Below are positions 1-7,860 of a DNA stretch of 64,000 nt, piece after piece. How positions within the stretch are numbered: position 1 is the first letter of the stretch; each line of letters opens with the position of its first letter. The notes beneath the pieces were generated by a model that saw nothing but the letters and a program-made list of their open reading frames with translations, was not told the origin of the DNA and did no database searches. Source of the DNA: Candidatus Tepidifontimicrobium thermophilum (GTDB taxonomy: Bacteria > Sysuimicrobiota > Sysuimicrobiia > Sysuimicrobiales > Sysuimicrobiaceae); assembly GCA_031296405.1 (NCBI GenBank), contig JAVKKH010000008.1:1-64000 (forward strand), read 5' to 3'. The translations under genes were made by a program, and so were the position numbers.

Positions 1-345
1 GTGGCACCAGGAGTGCTTAACCAGGACACGGCCGTGCGGCGGCCCCCGCGACGCAGCACCGGGACGTGGACGGGGCTCTCCCCGGCCCCGGCGCGGCGTC
101 CGGAGCCTCCGGGCTCGCAGGGACTGGCCAGTCCTGCCCGTCGCCCGTCCGCCGGACTCCGCTGCAAGGCCCCGGAGAGCTCCGGAGGAGAGGGACTAGC
201 CCGACGTTTCCGCTGTGCGGGAGATCCGCCGTTCCGAGAGCAGGGCCAGGCCCGGTTTGGCCGGACCGTTTTTCACCGAGAGGGCCGCCTCCCGTCTGCC
301 TGGAGGGCTAGCGTGTCCGGCGGCGAGATGGCCACGCGGAGCCCG
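1..345. other. gene-free stretch at window start
   Basis: I see no convincing gene here. Open frames in this stretch show no recognisable family and run into the ferredoxin and P450 antisense. Two structures stand out: a perfect 14-bp palindrome at 121-134 (GGACTGGCCAGTCC), and a short CGGT/ACCG stem followed by five T on the plus strand near 256-273, which would only make sense as a terminator for a plus-strand gene lying before the window. Confidence 0.5.
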
Positions 346-567
346 TCACGGGAACAGCTGCTCGCCCGTGTCCGCGTCGAACACCGTGATGGCCATGGTG
401 GGGCAGCCCTCCGCGGCCTCCAGGACCGTCTCCACAGGGTCGCCGTCTGGGTCGGTCACCGTGGACTGCCCGTGCTCGTTGAGGGCGAAGGTCCGGGAGG
501 CCGTCAGGACGCAGATGCTGCTGCCCACGCACCGGTGGTAGTCCACCTCGACCCGCAGCCTCCGCAC
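346..567 (-). CDS. ferredoxin, 3Fe-4S type, partner of cytochrome P450
   Basis: Small electron-transfer protein of 73 residues. The cysteine pattern (CVGSSIC at residues 13-19, then EGCP with Cys55) has three ligands, with no cysteine in the position that would give a 4Fe-4S cluster, as in the single-cluster 3Fe-4S ferredoxins that serve bacterial P450s. The gene follows the P450 stop codon directly, so the two are very likely cotranscribed and the ferredoxin probably reduces that P450. I chose the GTG at 567 because GGAG lies 8 nt upstream; a GTG at 576 is in frame and would overlap the P450 stop. The ferredoxin reductase is not in the window. Confidence 0.85.
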   Translation of the reverse strand: MRRLRVEVDYHRCVGSSICVLTASRTFALNEHGQSTVTDPDGDPVETVLEAAEGCPTMAITVFDADTGEQLFP

Positions 568-569
568 GG

Positions 570-1778
570 CTACCACTCCACGGGCAGCTCCACCAGCGCC
601 CGCGACACGATGGTGGGGTGGTACTCCAGCCTGTCACTGGCCAGGCGCATTTCCGGAAACCGCTGTACCAGCGCCGCGAACGCCTCCTGACCCTCCAGCC
701 GCGCCAGGGGTGCCCCCAGGCACACGTGGATGCCGTGGCCGAAGGCCACGTGGGGGTTGGGGTTACGGGTGATGTCCACGCGGTCGGGGTCGGCGAACTT
801 CTCCGGGTCCCGGTTGGCGGAGGCCAGCACCAGCAGCATGCGGTCCCCCGCGCGCACGGTCTTCCCGCCGAGCTCCACGTCCACCTTCGCCCACCGGAAG
901 GTGGCCTTCACCGGGCCGTCGTAGCGGAGCAGCTCCTCGGTGGCGCTGCGGTTCAGGGACGGGTCCTGGCGCAGCAGCTCCCACTGGTCCCGGTGCTGCA
1001 GCAGTGCCAGAAGGCCGTTGGCCAGAAGGTTGGTGGTGGTCTCGTGGCCCGCGAACAAAAGGACCGTGCAGGTGGCCAGCAGTTCGTCGTGGCTCAGCAG
1101 GTCGCCCCGCTCCTGGGCCTGGACCAGCGCAGAGGTCAGGTCGTCCCGGGGGTTGCGGCGGCGGTCGTGGATCAAAGGCTCGAAGTACTCCAGGAGTTTG
1201 ACCAGCCCCGCCTGGGACCGCTCCCGGCGGTCGGGGTCGTCCGCGCGGATGAAGAAGATGCGGGAGGTCTCGTCGGACCACTCCTTCACCGCCTCCCGGT
1301 CCTCCGGGGGCACGCCCAGGTACTCGGAGATCACGATGACGGGCAGGTGGAAGGCGAACTCCCGCACGAACTCCATGTAACCCCGGGGCTGGACCGCGTC
1401 CAGCAGCTCGTGGACGATCTGGCGGACTCTCGGCCGCAGGCGCTCCACGCTGGTGGGCGTGAAGGCCTTGTTGACCAGCATGCGCACCCGGGTGTGGTAC
1501 GGGGGATCGGTGAACACCAGCCACCGGGAGAAGTACTTGATCAGCACGTGGAGCTTCTCCCGGTCCTGCGGCGTCAGTTCCTGCTGGAAGTGCGCCATGC
1601 GGTCGCTGGAAAGGCGCTCGGGGTCTCGGAAGGCCCGCACCACGTCCTCGTAGCGGGTCACCAGCCACCCGCCCCAGCGGTCGTTCCAGTGCACGGGGTC
1701 GTGGTCCCGGAGCCGGGCGAAGTACGTGTACGGGTCGCGCACCACCTCGGGCGCCAGCAGGTCTTCCTGGACGAGCAC
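570..1778 (-). CDS. cytochrome P450 (bacterial class I CYP)
   Basis: Soluble haem monooxygenase of 402 residues, normal for bacterial CYPs. Visible landmarks are the I-helix AGHETT (residues 244-249) for oxygen activation, the ExxR pair E281/R285, and the haem-binding loop FGHGIHVCLG (346-355) with Cys353 as thiolate ligand. Substrate cannot be deduced. The start is placed at GTG 1778: GGAGG sits 7 nt upstream, and the protein then begins like typical CYPs (residues 9-20 APEVVRDPYTYF). An in-frame ATG at 1823 is rejected because it overlaps a perfect TATAAT box (1822-1827) and lies between two operator-like palindromes. The neighbouring 3Fe-4S ferredoxin is the likely redox partner. Confidence 0.93.
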   Translation of the reverse strand: MLVQEDLLAPEVVRDPYTYFARLRDHDPVHWNDRWGGWLVTRYEDVVRAFRDPERLSSDRMAHFQQELTPQDREKLHVLIKYFSRWLVFTDPPYHTRVRMLVNKAFTPTSVERLRPRVRQIVHELLDAVQPRGYMEFVREFAFHLPVIVISEYLGVPPEDREAVKEWSDETSRIFFIRADDPDRRERSQAGLVKLLEYFEPLIHDRRRNPRDDLTSALVQAQERGDLLSHDELLATCTVLLFAGHETTTNLLANGLLALLQHRDQWELLRQDPSLNRSATEELLRYDGPVKATFRWAKVDVELGGKTVRAGDRMLLVLASANRDPEKFADPDRVDITRNPNPHVAFGHGIHVCLGAPLARLEGQEAFAALVQRFPEMRLASDRLEYHPTIVSRALVELPVEW

Positions 1779-1798
1779 CCCACTCCCTCCCCTCGGCT

Positions 1799-1812
1799 CG
1801 ACCGATCGGTCG
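1799..1812. promoter_or_regulatory. TetR-type operator palindrome, downstream of P450 -10 box
   Basis: Perfect 14-bp palindrome CGACCGATCGGTCG. It shares the outer sequence CGACCG-N2-CGGTCG with a second palindrome at 1829-1844; the two centres are 31 bp apart, about three helical turns, so dimers would bind on the same face. It lies between the predicted transcription start and the P450 ribosome binding site. The form is typical of TetR-family operators, but no regulator gene of that family is in the window. Confidence 0.6.
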
Positions 1813-1821
1813 GCTAGGGGC

Positions 1822-1827
1822 ATTATA
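1822..1827 (-). promoter_or_regulatory. -10 box of the P450-ferredoxin promoter
   Basis: Perfect TATAAT on the minus strand, inside the last codons and stop of the upstream M28 peptidase gene. No good -35 hexamer is visible 16-18 bp upstream (GGCGTC at the expected place). Transcription would start near 1815, leaving a leader of about 35 nt that contains one operator-like palindrome and the GGAGG before GTG 1778. Confidence 0.6.
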
Positions 1828-3088
1828 ACCGACCGCGCGGTCGGGACGCCGCCGGGCGGGGCACCCCCGCGGTCACCAGGGCGGGACGGCGCAGGGACTC
1901 CGCAGCCAGGCGCACCACCGGGTCCAGCAGCTCCGGCCGGACCCGGTCCGGGGTGTCCTCGGGCGAGTGGTAGTGGGGGTCGCCCGGGCGGTGCAGCATG
2001 GCGGCAGGGATGCCCGCGCGCTCGAAGGCGACGTGGTCGCTGGAGCCCATCCGCTGCTCCTCCACCGAAATGTCCAGTTCGCGGGCGGAGTGCAGGACCG
2101 CGTCCACGACCCGGCGGTCCGCTCCCGTGTTGCCCACGAGCAGCCGCCCGCCCGCCCCCACCATGTCCAGGTTCAGCATGGCCGCCAGTCCCCGGGCGCG
2201 GGGGCTGCGGGCGTACGCCGAGGATCCGAACAGCCCCCCCTCCTCCGCGCCGAAGGCGGCCACCTCCACGGTCCAGGCCGGAGGCCGCGACCGCAGGGCC
2301 CGTGCGGCCTCCAGGGCTGCAGCGACGCCGCTGGCGTTGTCGTTGGCGCCGGGGCTGCCCTCCACGGAGTCCACGTGCGCGCCCAGCAGCACGCGGGCCG
2401 CCGAACGGCCCGGGAGTTCTCCCACCACGTTCCAGGAGGCACGGGTCTCCAGCAGGGTGTCTACCACCAGGGAGACCACCACCGGCCCCCTCCCGACCAG
2501 CTCCCGCAGCCGGAGCCCTTCCTCCCTGGAGACGGTGACCGCGGGAATCCCGGCGGGTCGAGTCAGGGTCCCCACCACGGGACCCGGCTCGTGGTTGTAG
2601 ACCACCACGGCCCGCGCCCCAGCACGCGCCGCGTTCTCCGCCTTCTGCAGGAACGTGATACCGCCGCGCTCCACCAGGGCCACCTTTCCCCTCGCGTCCA
2701 CCTCCTGAAAGTCTTCCACGAGCCCGCGGCCGGCCACCACGAGGGGCGCCACCACCTGGCCTCCCGTGGAGTACGCGAGGGCGCGGGGCGAGAGGCGTAC
2801 GCGCACGGGGCTCGTGACCTCCAGGGCCACCTGGCGGGTCTCGAAGTACGGGAACGGGAAGCCCGTGATCTGTACGTGGTAACCCGCGGACCGCAGTTGT
2901 GCGGCCACGTACTCCGCCGCGCGGCGCTCCGCGGCGCTGCCGGCCACACGGGGACCGAGAGCCGCCAGGGCCGCCACGTGGGACCACGCGCGGGCGCCCG
3001 CGTCCTCCACAGGAGCGCCGGGCGCAGCCGCAGCCCACACGGCAAGAAGGGCCACGGCGACAAAACCACACCGTCCGCGCACCGTCAT
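1823..3088 (-). CDS. M28 family metallo-aminopeptidase, secreted, with PA domain
   Basis: Predicted zinc exopeptidase of 421 residues. Residues 1-25 form a signal peptide (MTVRGR, hydrophobic stretch, AAAPGAP). A protease-associated (PA) insert spans roughly 100-210, followed by the M28 catalytic domain. Zinc and catalytic residues are visible: H238 and D240 in AHVDS, D250 in GANDN, E282/E283 in AFGAEEGG, D308 in NLDMVG and a C-terminal histidine in HYHSPEDT (about 374). It is closest in kind to aminopeptidase S/Y-like proteins; the peptide substrate is unknown. It follows the HIT gene by 43 bp and its tail carries the P450 promoter and one operator. The N-terminal signal implies action outside the membrane. 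Confidence 0.88.
   Translation of the reverse strand: MTVRGRCGFVAVALLAVWAAAAPGAPVEDAGARAWSHVAALAALGPRVAGSAAERRAAEYVAAQLRSAGYHVQITGFPFPYFETRQVALEVTSPVRVRLSPRALAYSTGGQVVAPLVVAGRGLVEDFQEVDARGKVALVERGGITFLQKAENAARAGARAVVVYNHEPGPVVGTLTRPAGIPAVTVSREEGLRLRELVGRGPVVVSLVVDTLLETRASWNVVGELPGRSAARVLLGAHVDSVEGSPGANDNASGVAAALEAARALRSRPPAWTVEVAAFGAEEGGLFGSSAYARSPRARGLAAMLNLDMVGAGGRLLVGNTGADRRVVDAVLHSARELDISVEEQRMGSSDHVAFERAGIPAAMLHRPGDPHYHSPEDTPDRVRPELLDPVVRLAAESLRRPALVTAGVPRPAASRPRGRL
1829..1844. promoter_or_regulatory. TetR-type operator palindrome, between -35 and -10
   Basis: Perfect 16-bp palindrome CCGACCGCGCGGTCGG just upstream of the TATAAT box, within the 3' end of the M28 peptidase gene, where it encodes part of the terminal RPRGRL. 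Bound protein would block RNA polymerase on the P450 promoter. Its core matches the palindrome at 1799-1812. Confidence 0.6.
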
Positions 3089-3131
3089 CCGGCCTCCACG
3101 GTCGTCCGCACGCGTAGCGGGGGTGTGAAGG

Positions 3132-3623
3132 TCAGCCGTCCTGCTGGAAGGCTTCCCGCAGCTGCCGGTAGGTGTCCTCCAGGTGCTGGGGGATCACCTT
3201 CACGTCCGCCAGGACCGGCATGAAGTTGGTGTCCCCGGCCCACCGCGGGACCACGTGCACGTGCAGGTGGTCCACGATCCCCGCGCCCGCGGCCCGGCCC
3301 AGGTTGATGCCGATGTTGAAGGCCTGGGCGCCCAGCGCGCGGCGCAGGGCCCGCACGGACCGCCGCACCGCCTCCCACAGGTCCTGGACCTCCGCGGGGC
3401 TCAGGTCCTCCAGGTCCCCCGTGTGCCGCACGGGGACGGCCATCACGTGGCCGCTGTTGTACGGGTAGCGGTTCAGCATCACGAAGGCCGACCCACCCCG
3501 CCACACGATGAGGTTCTCCTCGTCGCGTCCCTCCGCGGGCTTGGTGCAGAAGATGCAGCCCTCCGGCTCCGGGCCCTTGATGTACGCCAGCCTCCACGGC
3601 GCCCAGAGCTGCTCCAACTCCAC
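3132..3623 (-). CDS. HIT family nucleotide hydrolase/transferase
   Basis: Protein of 163 residues with the histidine triad HLHVHVV at 119-125, the active site that forms a nucleotidyl-enzyme intermediate on dinucleotide or nucleotide-conjugate substrates. The N-terminus (WAPWRLAYIKG) and the CIFC pair at 23-26, which may bind zinc, match the bacterial Ap4A-phosphorylase-like HIT proteins. It lies 7 bp after rnc in the same operon. GTG at 3623 has the Shine-Dalgarno GGAGG touching it, so the in-frame TTG at 3617, 6 nt further on, may be the true start. The physiological substrate is not evident. Confidence 0.9.
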   Translation of the reverse strand: MELEQLWAPWRLAYIKGPEPEGCIFCTKPAEGRDEENLIVWRGGSAFVMLNRYPYNSGHVMAVPVRHTGDLEDLSPAEVQDLWEAVRRSVRALRRALGAQAFNIGINLGRAAGAGIVDHLHVHVVPRWAGDTNFMPVLADVKVIPQHLEDTYRQLREAFQQDG

Positions 3624-3630
3624 CCTCCCG

Positions 3631-4389
3631 TCAGCTGGAACCCCGTGGGCGGGAAGCCAGCAGGCCCAGGCGCACCAGGGCTTCCGCCGCCGCGGCCTGC
3701 TCCGCCTCCTTCTTCGTCCGGCCCCGCCCCTCGCCCAGGACGCGGCCGCCCACCTCCACGGCGGCCACGAAGGCCTTCGCGTGGTCGGGCCCCTCGGTGG
3801 CGGTGATGCGGTAGCGCGGCAGCTTGCGCTCGTGCTGCTGGACGTACTCCTGCAGCTGGCTCTTGAAGTCCGCAGGGACCTCGTCCAGACCCTCCAGCCG
3901 CTCCGCGTACCACCGGCTCACCAGGGCGTGCGCCACCCCGAACCCCGAGTCCAGGTACACCGCGCCCACCACCGCCTCCAGCACGTCCGCCAGCATGCTG
4001 GACCGCTCCCGGCCGCCGCCCCGCTCCTCCCCGCGGCCCAGCAGGATGTACGAGCCCAGGTCCAGGCTCCGGGCGATGCCGGCCAGGGTGGGCTCGTTCA
4101 CCAGGCGGGCCCGCAGGCGTGCCAGGTCGCCCTCGCTGCGGTCCGGGAAGCGGCGGTACAGGTGGTCGCTCACCACCAGGTTCAGGACCGCGTCCCCCAG
4201 GAACTCCAGGCGCTCGTAGGTGCCCAGGCGCTCCCCGCCCTCCTCGTGGGCGTAGGAGCCGTGGGTCAGGGCGAGGTTGAGCAGGCGCAGGTCCCGGAAC
4301 CGGACGTCCAACCGCTCCTCCAGCTCCCGCAGCCGGTCCGCCCGCTCGCGGTCCAGCCCCTCGCTCACCGTCCCCGCGTGAACGGCCAT
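3631..4389 (-). CDS. rnc: ribonuclease III
   Basis: Double-strand-specific endoribonuclease of 252 residues for rRNA precursor processing and mRNA turnover. The catalytic domain carries the signature ERLEFLGDAVLNLVV and the second acidic cluster at LADVLEAVVGAVYLDSG, which supply the metal ligands. A dsRNA-binding domain fills the C-terminal third (SQLQEYVQQHERKLPRY to GRTKKEAEQAAAAEAL). It sits 88 bp after fabF, the usual place in Bacillota. No strong ribosome binding site precedes ATG 4389; an in-frame GTG at 4368 would also give a complete catalytic domain. Confidence 0.97.
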   Translation of the reverse strand: MAVHAGTVSEGLDRERADRLRELEERLDVRFRDLRLLNLALTHGSYAHEEGGERLGTYERLEFLGDAVLNLVVSDHLYRRFPDRSEGDLARLRARLVNEPTLAGIARSLDLGSYILLGRGEERGGGRERSSMLADVLEAVVGAVYLDSGFGVAHALVSRWYAERLEGLDEVPADFKSQLQEYVQQHERKLPRYRITATEGPDHAKAFVAAVEVGGRVLGEGRGRTKKEAEQAAAAEALVRLGLLASRPRGSS

Positions 4390-4477
4390 GGTCTGCCGCT
4401 ACACCGTCCGGAGGACCGCCGCGTCCCCGTGGCTTGCCAGCGCGATCCCGTAGGTCAAGCTCTCCCCGGACATCCGG

Positions 4478-5740
4478 CTAGCTGTCCTCCACCCTCCGGA
4501 CCGCGAGGGTGCAGTTGTGGCCGCCGAACCCGAAGGCGTTGGACAGCGCTGTCCGCACCGTTGCGGGCCGGGCCCGGTTCGGCACGTAGTCCAGGTCGCA
4601 GTCGGGGTCGGGGTTCTCGTAGTTGATGGTGGGCGGCAGGACCTGGTGGTACACGCTCAGGGCGCAGGCGATGAGCTCGACCCCGCCCGCGGCGCCCAGC
4701 AGGTGGCCCGTCATGGACTTGGTGGAGCTCACCGCCAACCGGTAGGCGTGGTCCCCGAAGACCCGCTTGATGGCCAAAGTCTCGAACTTGTCGTTGTACG
4801 GGGTGCTGGTGCCGTGGGCGTTGATGTAGTCCACGTCCTCGGGTCGCAGGCCCGCGTCGGCCAGGCACCGGGCCATGCACTGGGCCGCCCCCTCGCCCTC
4901 GGGGTCCGGCTGCGTGATGTGGTAGGCGTCCGCGCTCATGCCGTAGCCTACCACCTCGCAGTAGATGCGCGCCCCGCGGGCGCGGGCGCTCTCCAGCTCC
5001 TCCAACAGCACCACCCCCGCGCCCTCCCCCATGACGAAACCGTCGCGGTCCCGGTCAAACGGACGCACCGCTCGCTCGGGATCGTGGTTGCGGGTGGACA
5101 TGGCCTTCATGGAGCAGAAGCCCGCGATGGACAGGGCCGTGATGGCTGCCTCGGTGCCGCCCGCGATCATGGCGTCCGCGTCGCCCCGCTGGATGATCTT
5201 GAAGGCGTCGCCGATACAGTGGCCGCCCGTGGCGCAGGCGGTGACCACCGAGGTGTTGGGCCCCCGGGCCCCGAACAGGATGCTCACCATCCCCGCGGCC
5301 ATGTTGCTGATGAGCATGGGGATGAAGAACGGGCTCACGCGGTCAGGCCCCCGCTCCAGCAGCACCCGGTGCTGCTCCTCCCAAGTGTGGGCCCCGCCGA
5401 TGCCGGAGCCCAGCACCACGCCCACCCGGTCCCGGTTGGCGGGGGTGATGCGGAAGTCCGCGTCCTCCAGGGCCATACGGGTCGCCGCGATGGCGAACTG
5501 CACGAACCGGTCGTTCCGGCGGACCTCCTTGCGGTCCATGTACTGGAGGGGGTCGAAGTCCCGCACCTCCGCGGCGATCTGCGTGGGGAACGGGGAGGGG
5601 TCGAAGGACTCGATCCGCCGGACGCCGCTGCGGCCCTCCAGGAGGGCGTTCCAGAAGGCCTCCTTGCCGATCCCGACGGGGGTGACCACCCCCACCCCCG
5701 TGACGGCAACCCTGCGCCGGTGCTGGCTCAAGGGTCCCAC
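4478..5740 (-). CDS. fabF: beta-ketoacyl-ACP synthase II
   Basis: Condensing enzyme of fatty-acid elongation (420 residues) that adds malonyl-ACP units in the cytoplasm. The active-site Cys169 lies in [13 protein letters not shown], and the two catalytic histidines are in [11 protein letters not shown] and [13 protein letters not shown], the Cys-His-His triad of FabF/FabB. It is the last fatty-acid gene of the operon, 77 bp after acpP. GTG 5740 is used as start; an in-frame TTG at 5731 has a better spaced AGGTGG and could be the real one, changing only three residues. Confidence 0.97.
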   Translation of the reverse strand: MGPLSQHRRRVAVTGVGVVTPVGIGKEAFWNALLEGRSGVRRIESFDPSPFPTQIAAEVRDFDPLQYMDRKEVRRNDRFVQFAIAATRMALEDADFRITPANRDRVGVVLGSGIGGAHTWEEQHRVLLERGPDRVSPFFIPMLISNMAAGMVSILFGARGPNTSVVTACATGGHCIGDAFKIIQRGDADAMIAGGTEAAITALSIAGFCSMKAMSTRNHDPERAVRPFDRDRDGFVMGEGAGVVLLEELESARARGARIYCEVVGYGMSADAYHITQPDPEGEGAAQCMARCLADAGLRPEDVDYINAHGTSTPYNDKFETLAIKRVFGDHAYRLAVSSTKSMTGHLLGAAGGVELIACALSVYHQVLPPTINYENPDPDCDLDYVPNRARPATVRTALSNAFGFGGHNCTLAVRRVEDS

Positions 5741-5817
5741 CTATCGGGGATCCGCCAGGGCACGGGGTCTTCGGGGGCCCTGGCCGCCGGGTGCCGCGCG
5801 GCCTCCGCCGACAACCC

Positions 5818-6069
5818 CTAGCCCTCCTTGGCCGCCTGGAGGTGTTCCTCGATGTACTGCACCGCCTGCCCCACCGTCTGGATCTTCTCGGCTTCCTCCT
5901 CGGGAATCTGGATGCCGAACTCTTCCTCCAGGGCCATCACCAGCTCCACCACGTCCAAAGAGTCCGCGCCCAGGTCCTCCACGAAGGAGGCGTTCTCCGT
6001 CACCTCGTCTTCCTCCACGCCCAGCTGCTCCACCACGATGGCCTTCACCCTCTCGAACGTTGACGCCAT
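5818..6069 (-). CDS. acpP: acyl carrier protein
   Basis: Acidic carrier of 83 residues that holds growing acyl chains on 4'-phosphopantetheine. The attachment site is Ser37 in [12 protein letters not shown], with the usual helical acidic residues after it. GAGG lies 5 nt before ATG 6069. It sits 33 bp after fabG and before fabF, the standard fab cluster order, and serves every enzyme of this operon as well as PlsX. Confidence 0.98.
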   Translation of the reverse strand: MASTFERVKAIVVEQLGVEEDEVTENASFVEDLGADSLDVVELVMALEEEFGIQIPEEEAEKIQTVGQAVQYIEEHLQAAKEG

Positions 6070-6102
6070 CTCCGCCTCCTCGCCGCGCCCGCTCGTTTTC
6101 CC

Positions 6103-6858
6103 CTACTTCATTACCATACCACCGTCCACGTTCAAGACCTGGCCGGTGATGTACGCCGCCTGCTCGCTGCACAGGAACACCACCGCGGGGGCGATCTCCC
6201 CGGGCGTGCCCGTGCGGCCCATGGGGATCTGGGAGGTCAGCCACCGGCGCTGGTCCTCGTCCAGGGTCTCGGTCATGCGGCTGTGCACGTAGCCCGGGGC
6301 GATGGCGTTCACGGTGATGTTCCGGGACGCCACCTCCCGCGCCACCGCCTTCGTGAAGCCCACGATGCCCGCCTTGGCGGCCACGTAGTTCGCCTGGCCC
6401 GCATTGCCCACCAGCCCCACCACGGACGTCACGTTCACCACGCGGCCCCAGCGCGCCCGCAGCATGTCCCGCAGGGCCTCCCGGGTGCACAGGAACGTCC
6501 CCGTGAGGTTGGTGTCCAGCACCCGGCGCCAGTCCTCCAGCCGCATGCGGACCACCAGCCCGTCCCGCAGGGTCCCCGCGTTGTTGACCAGGATGTCCAC
6601 CCGGCCCAGCTGCTCCCGCACCTCCCGGAAGAACCGCTCCACGTCCTGCTCCGACGCCACGTCCCCGCCCACCACCACCGCCCGGCCTCCCTCGCCGCGG
6701 ATGCGGTCCGCCACGCGCAGGGCCCCGTCCCGGTTGGAGCCGTAGTGGACCGCCACCGCGGCACCCGCCCGGGCCAGGGCCTCGCAGATGGCGCCCCCGA
6801 TGGCGCCGGAACCTCCGGTCACCAGGGCCACCTTGCCGCGCAGGTCCACGCCCTGCAT
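6103..6858 (-). CDS. fabG: 3-oxoacyl-ACP reductase
   Basis: NADPH-dependent short-chain dehydrogenase (251 residues) that reduces beta-ketoacyl-ACP in each elongation round. The Rossmann glycine motif TGGSGAIGGA, the NNAG motif and the active-site YVAAKAG (Tyr and Lys) are present, and the C-terminus ends INVDGGMVMK-like as in FabG. ATG 6858 starts 4 nt after the fabD stop, so translation is probably coupled. A longer frame reaching 6930 would run into fabD coding sequence and is not used. Confidence 0.97.
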   Translation of the reverse strand: MQGVDLRGKVALVTGGSGAIGGAICEALARAGAAVAVHYGSNRDGALRVADRIRGEGGRAVVVGGDVASEQDVERFFREVREQLGRVDILVNNAGTLRDGLVVRMRLEDWRRVLDTNLTGTFLCTREALRDMLRARWGRVVNVTSVVGLVGNAGQANYVAAKAGIVGFTKAVAREVASRNITVNAIAPGYVHSRMTETLDEDQRRWLTSQIPMGRTGTPGEIAPAVVFLCSEQAAYITGQVLNVDGGMVMK

Positions 6859-6862
6859 CGCC

Positions 6863-7858
6863 TTAAATCCTCGCCCCCGGGCTCTGCCGTGCACCCGTTT
6901 CCCCGGTGGCGGAGCTAAGGCTTCCCCCACCCAGGGCCGCGGCGGTCTTCTCCAGGGAGGCCCGGTCCTCCACGTGCCAGGTCGTGGCGCCCCGCGCGCA
7001 GCGCTTCACCAGACCCGACAGCACCGTGCCCGGTCCCAGCTCCACGAAGGTGTCCACGCCGTCCTGGACCATGTAGGCCACCGACTGCGCCCAGCGGACG
7101 GGGCTAGCCACCTGGTCGACCAGCAGGCGGCGGATGTCCGCGGCCCTGTGGACCGGCCGGGCGGTGACGTTGGCCACCACGGGCAGCTCCGCGTCCCGCA
7201 GGACCACTCGGTCCAGCGCCTCCCGCAGCCGCTCCGCCGCGGGCCGCATCAGGCGGGTGTGGAACGGGGCGGACACCGCCAGCAGCACCGCCCTCCGGGC
7301 GCCCGCGGCCTTCGCCAGCCGCACCGCCTCCTCCACCGCGGCGCGGTCCCCGCCCACCACCACCTGGTCCGGAGCGTTGTAGTTGCTGGCCTCGCAGACC
7401 CCCAACGCCGAGGCCTGCTGGCACACCCCCTCCACCGCCTCCGCGGGCAGGCCCAGCACCGCGGCCATGGCGGTCTTGCGTCCCTCCGTGGCCTGCTGCA
7501 TGAACAGCCCGCGCTGGCGCACCAGCCACACCGCGTCCTCGAACTCCAGGCTGCCCGCACACACCAGGGCAGTGTACTCCCCCAGGCTCAGGCCCGCGGC
7601 CACTACCGGAGGCGGGATGCGGCCGCGGGCCGCCTCCAGGCACGCGAGGCTGGTGACCAGGATGGCGGGCTGCGTGTTCTCCGTCCGCTGCAGGGCCTCC
7701 TCGGGTCCTGAGCGGCACAGCTCCAGCAGGTCAAACCCCAGCACCGAGGAGGCCCGCTGGAACAGGGCACGGGCCCGGGGAAACGCTTCGGCGAGATCCA
7801 CCCCCATGCCTACGTACTGCGCCCCCTGGCCGGGGAACACGTACGCCACGCCGCCCAT
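6863..7858 (-). CDS. fabD: malonyl-CoA:ACP transacylase
   Basis: Transfers malonyl from CoA to AcpP (331 residues). Features are the N-terminal FPGQGAQYVGMG oxyanion motif, the nucleophile elbow GLSLGEYTALV with Ser91, and the catalytic histidine in SAPFHTRLM near residue 200. ATG 7858 comes 2 nt after the fabH stop (TAG-GC-ATG), which implies coupled translation. Downstream it nearly touches fabG. Confidence 0.97.
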   Translation of the reverse strand: MGGVAYVFPGQGAQYVGMGVDLAEAFPRARALFQRASSVLGFDLLELCRSGPEEALQRTENTQPAILVTSLACLEAARGRIPPPVVAAGLSLGEYTALVCAGSLEFEDAVWLVRQRGLFMQQATEGRKTAMAAVLGLPAEAVEGVCQQASALGVCEASNYNAPDQVVVGGDRAAVEEAVRLAKAAGARRAVLLAVSAPFHTRLMRPAAERLREALDRVVLRDAELPVVANVTARPVHRAADIRRLLVDQVASPVRWAQSVAYMVQDGVDTFVELGPGTVLSGLVKRCARGATTWHVEDRASLEKTAAALGGGSLSSATGETGARQSPGARI

Positions 7859-7860
7859 GC

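Noticed and set aside
249-275. Short stem with T5 on the plus strand as a terminator
   Set aside because: Stem is only four to five pairs and no plus-strand gene precedes it in the window.
1-690. Long plus-strand open frame over the first 690 bases
   Set aside because: Antisense to ferredoxin and P450, Pro/Arg/Gly-rich composition typical of GC-rich shadow frames, no recognisable family.
1821-1823. ATG at 1823 as P450 start
   Set aside because: It overlaps the TATAAT box and has no ribosome binding site; GTG 1778 has GGAGG at 7 nt and gives the usual CYP N-terminus.
2563-3069. Minus-strand frame inside the M28 peptidase
   Set aside because: Different phase of a clear secreted peptidase; Arg/Trp-rich shadow.
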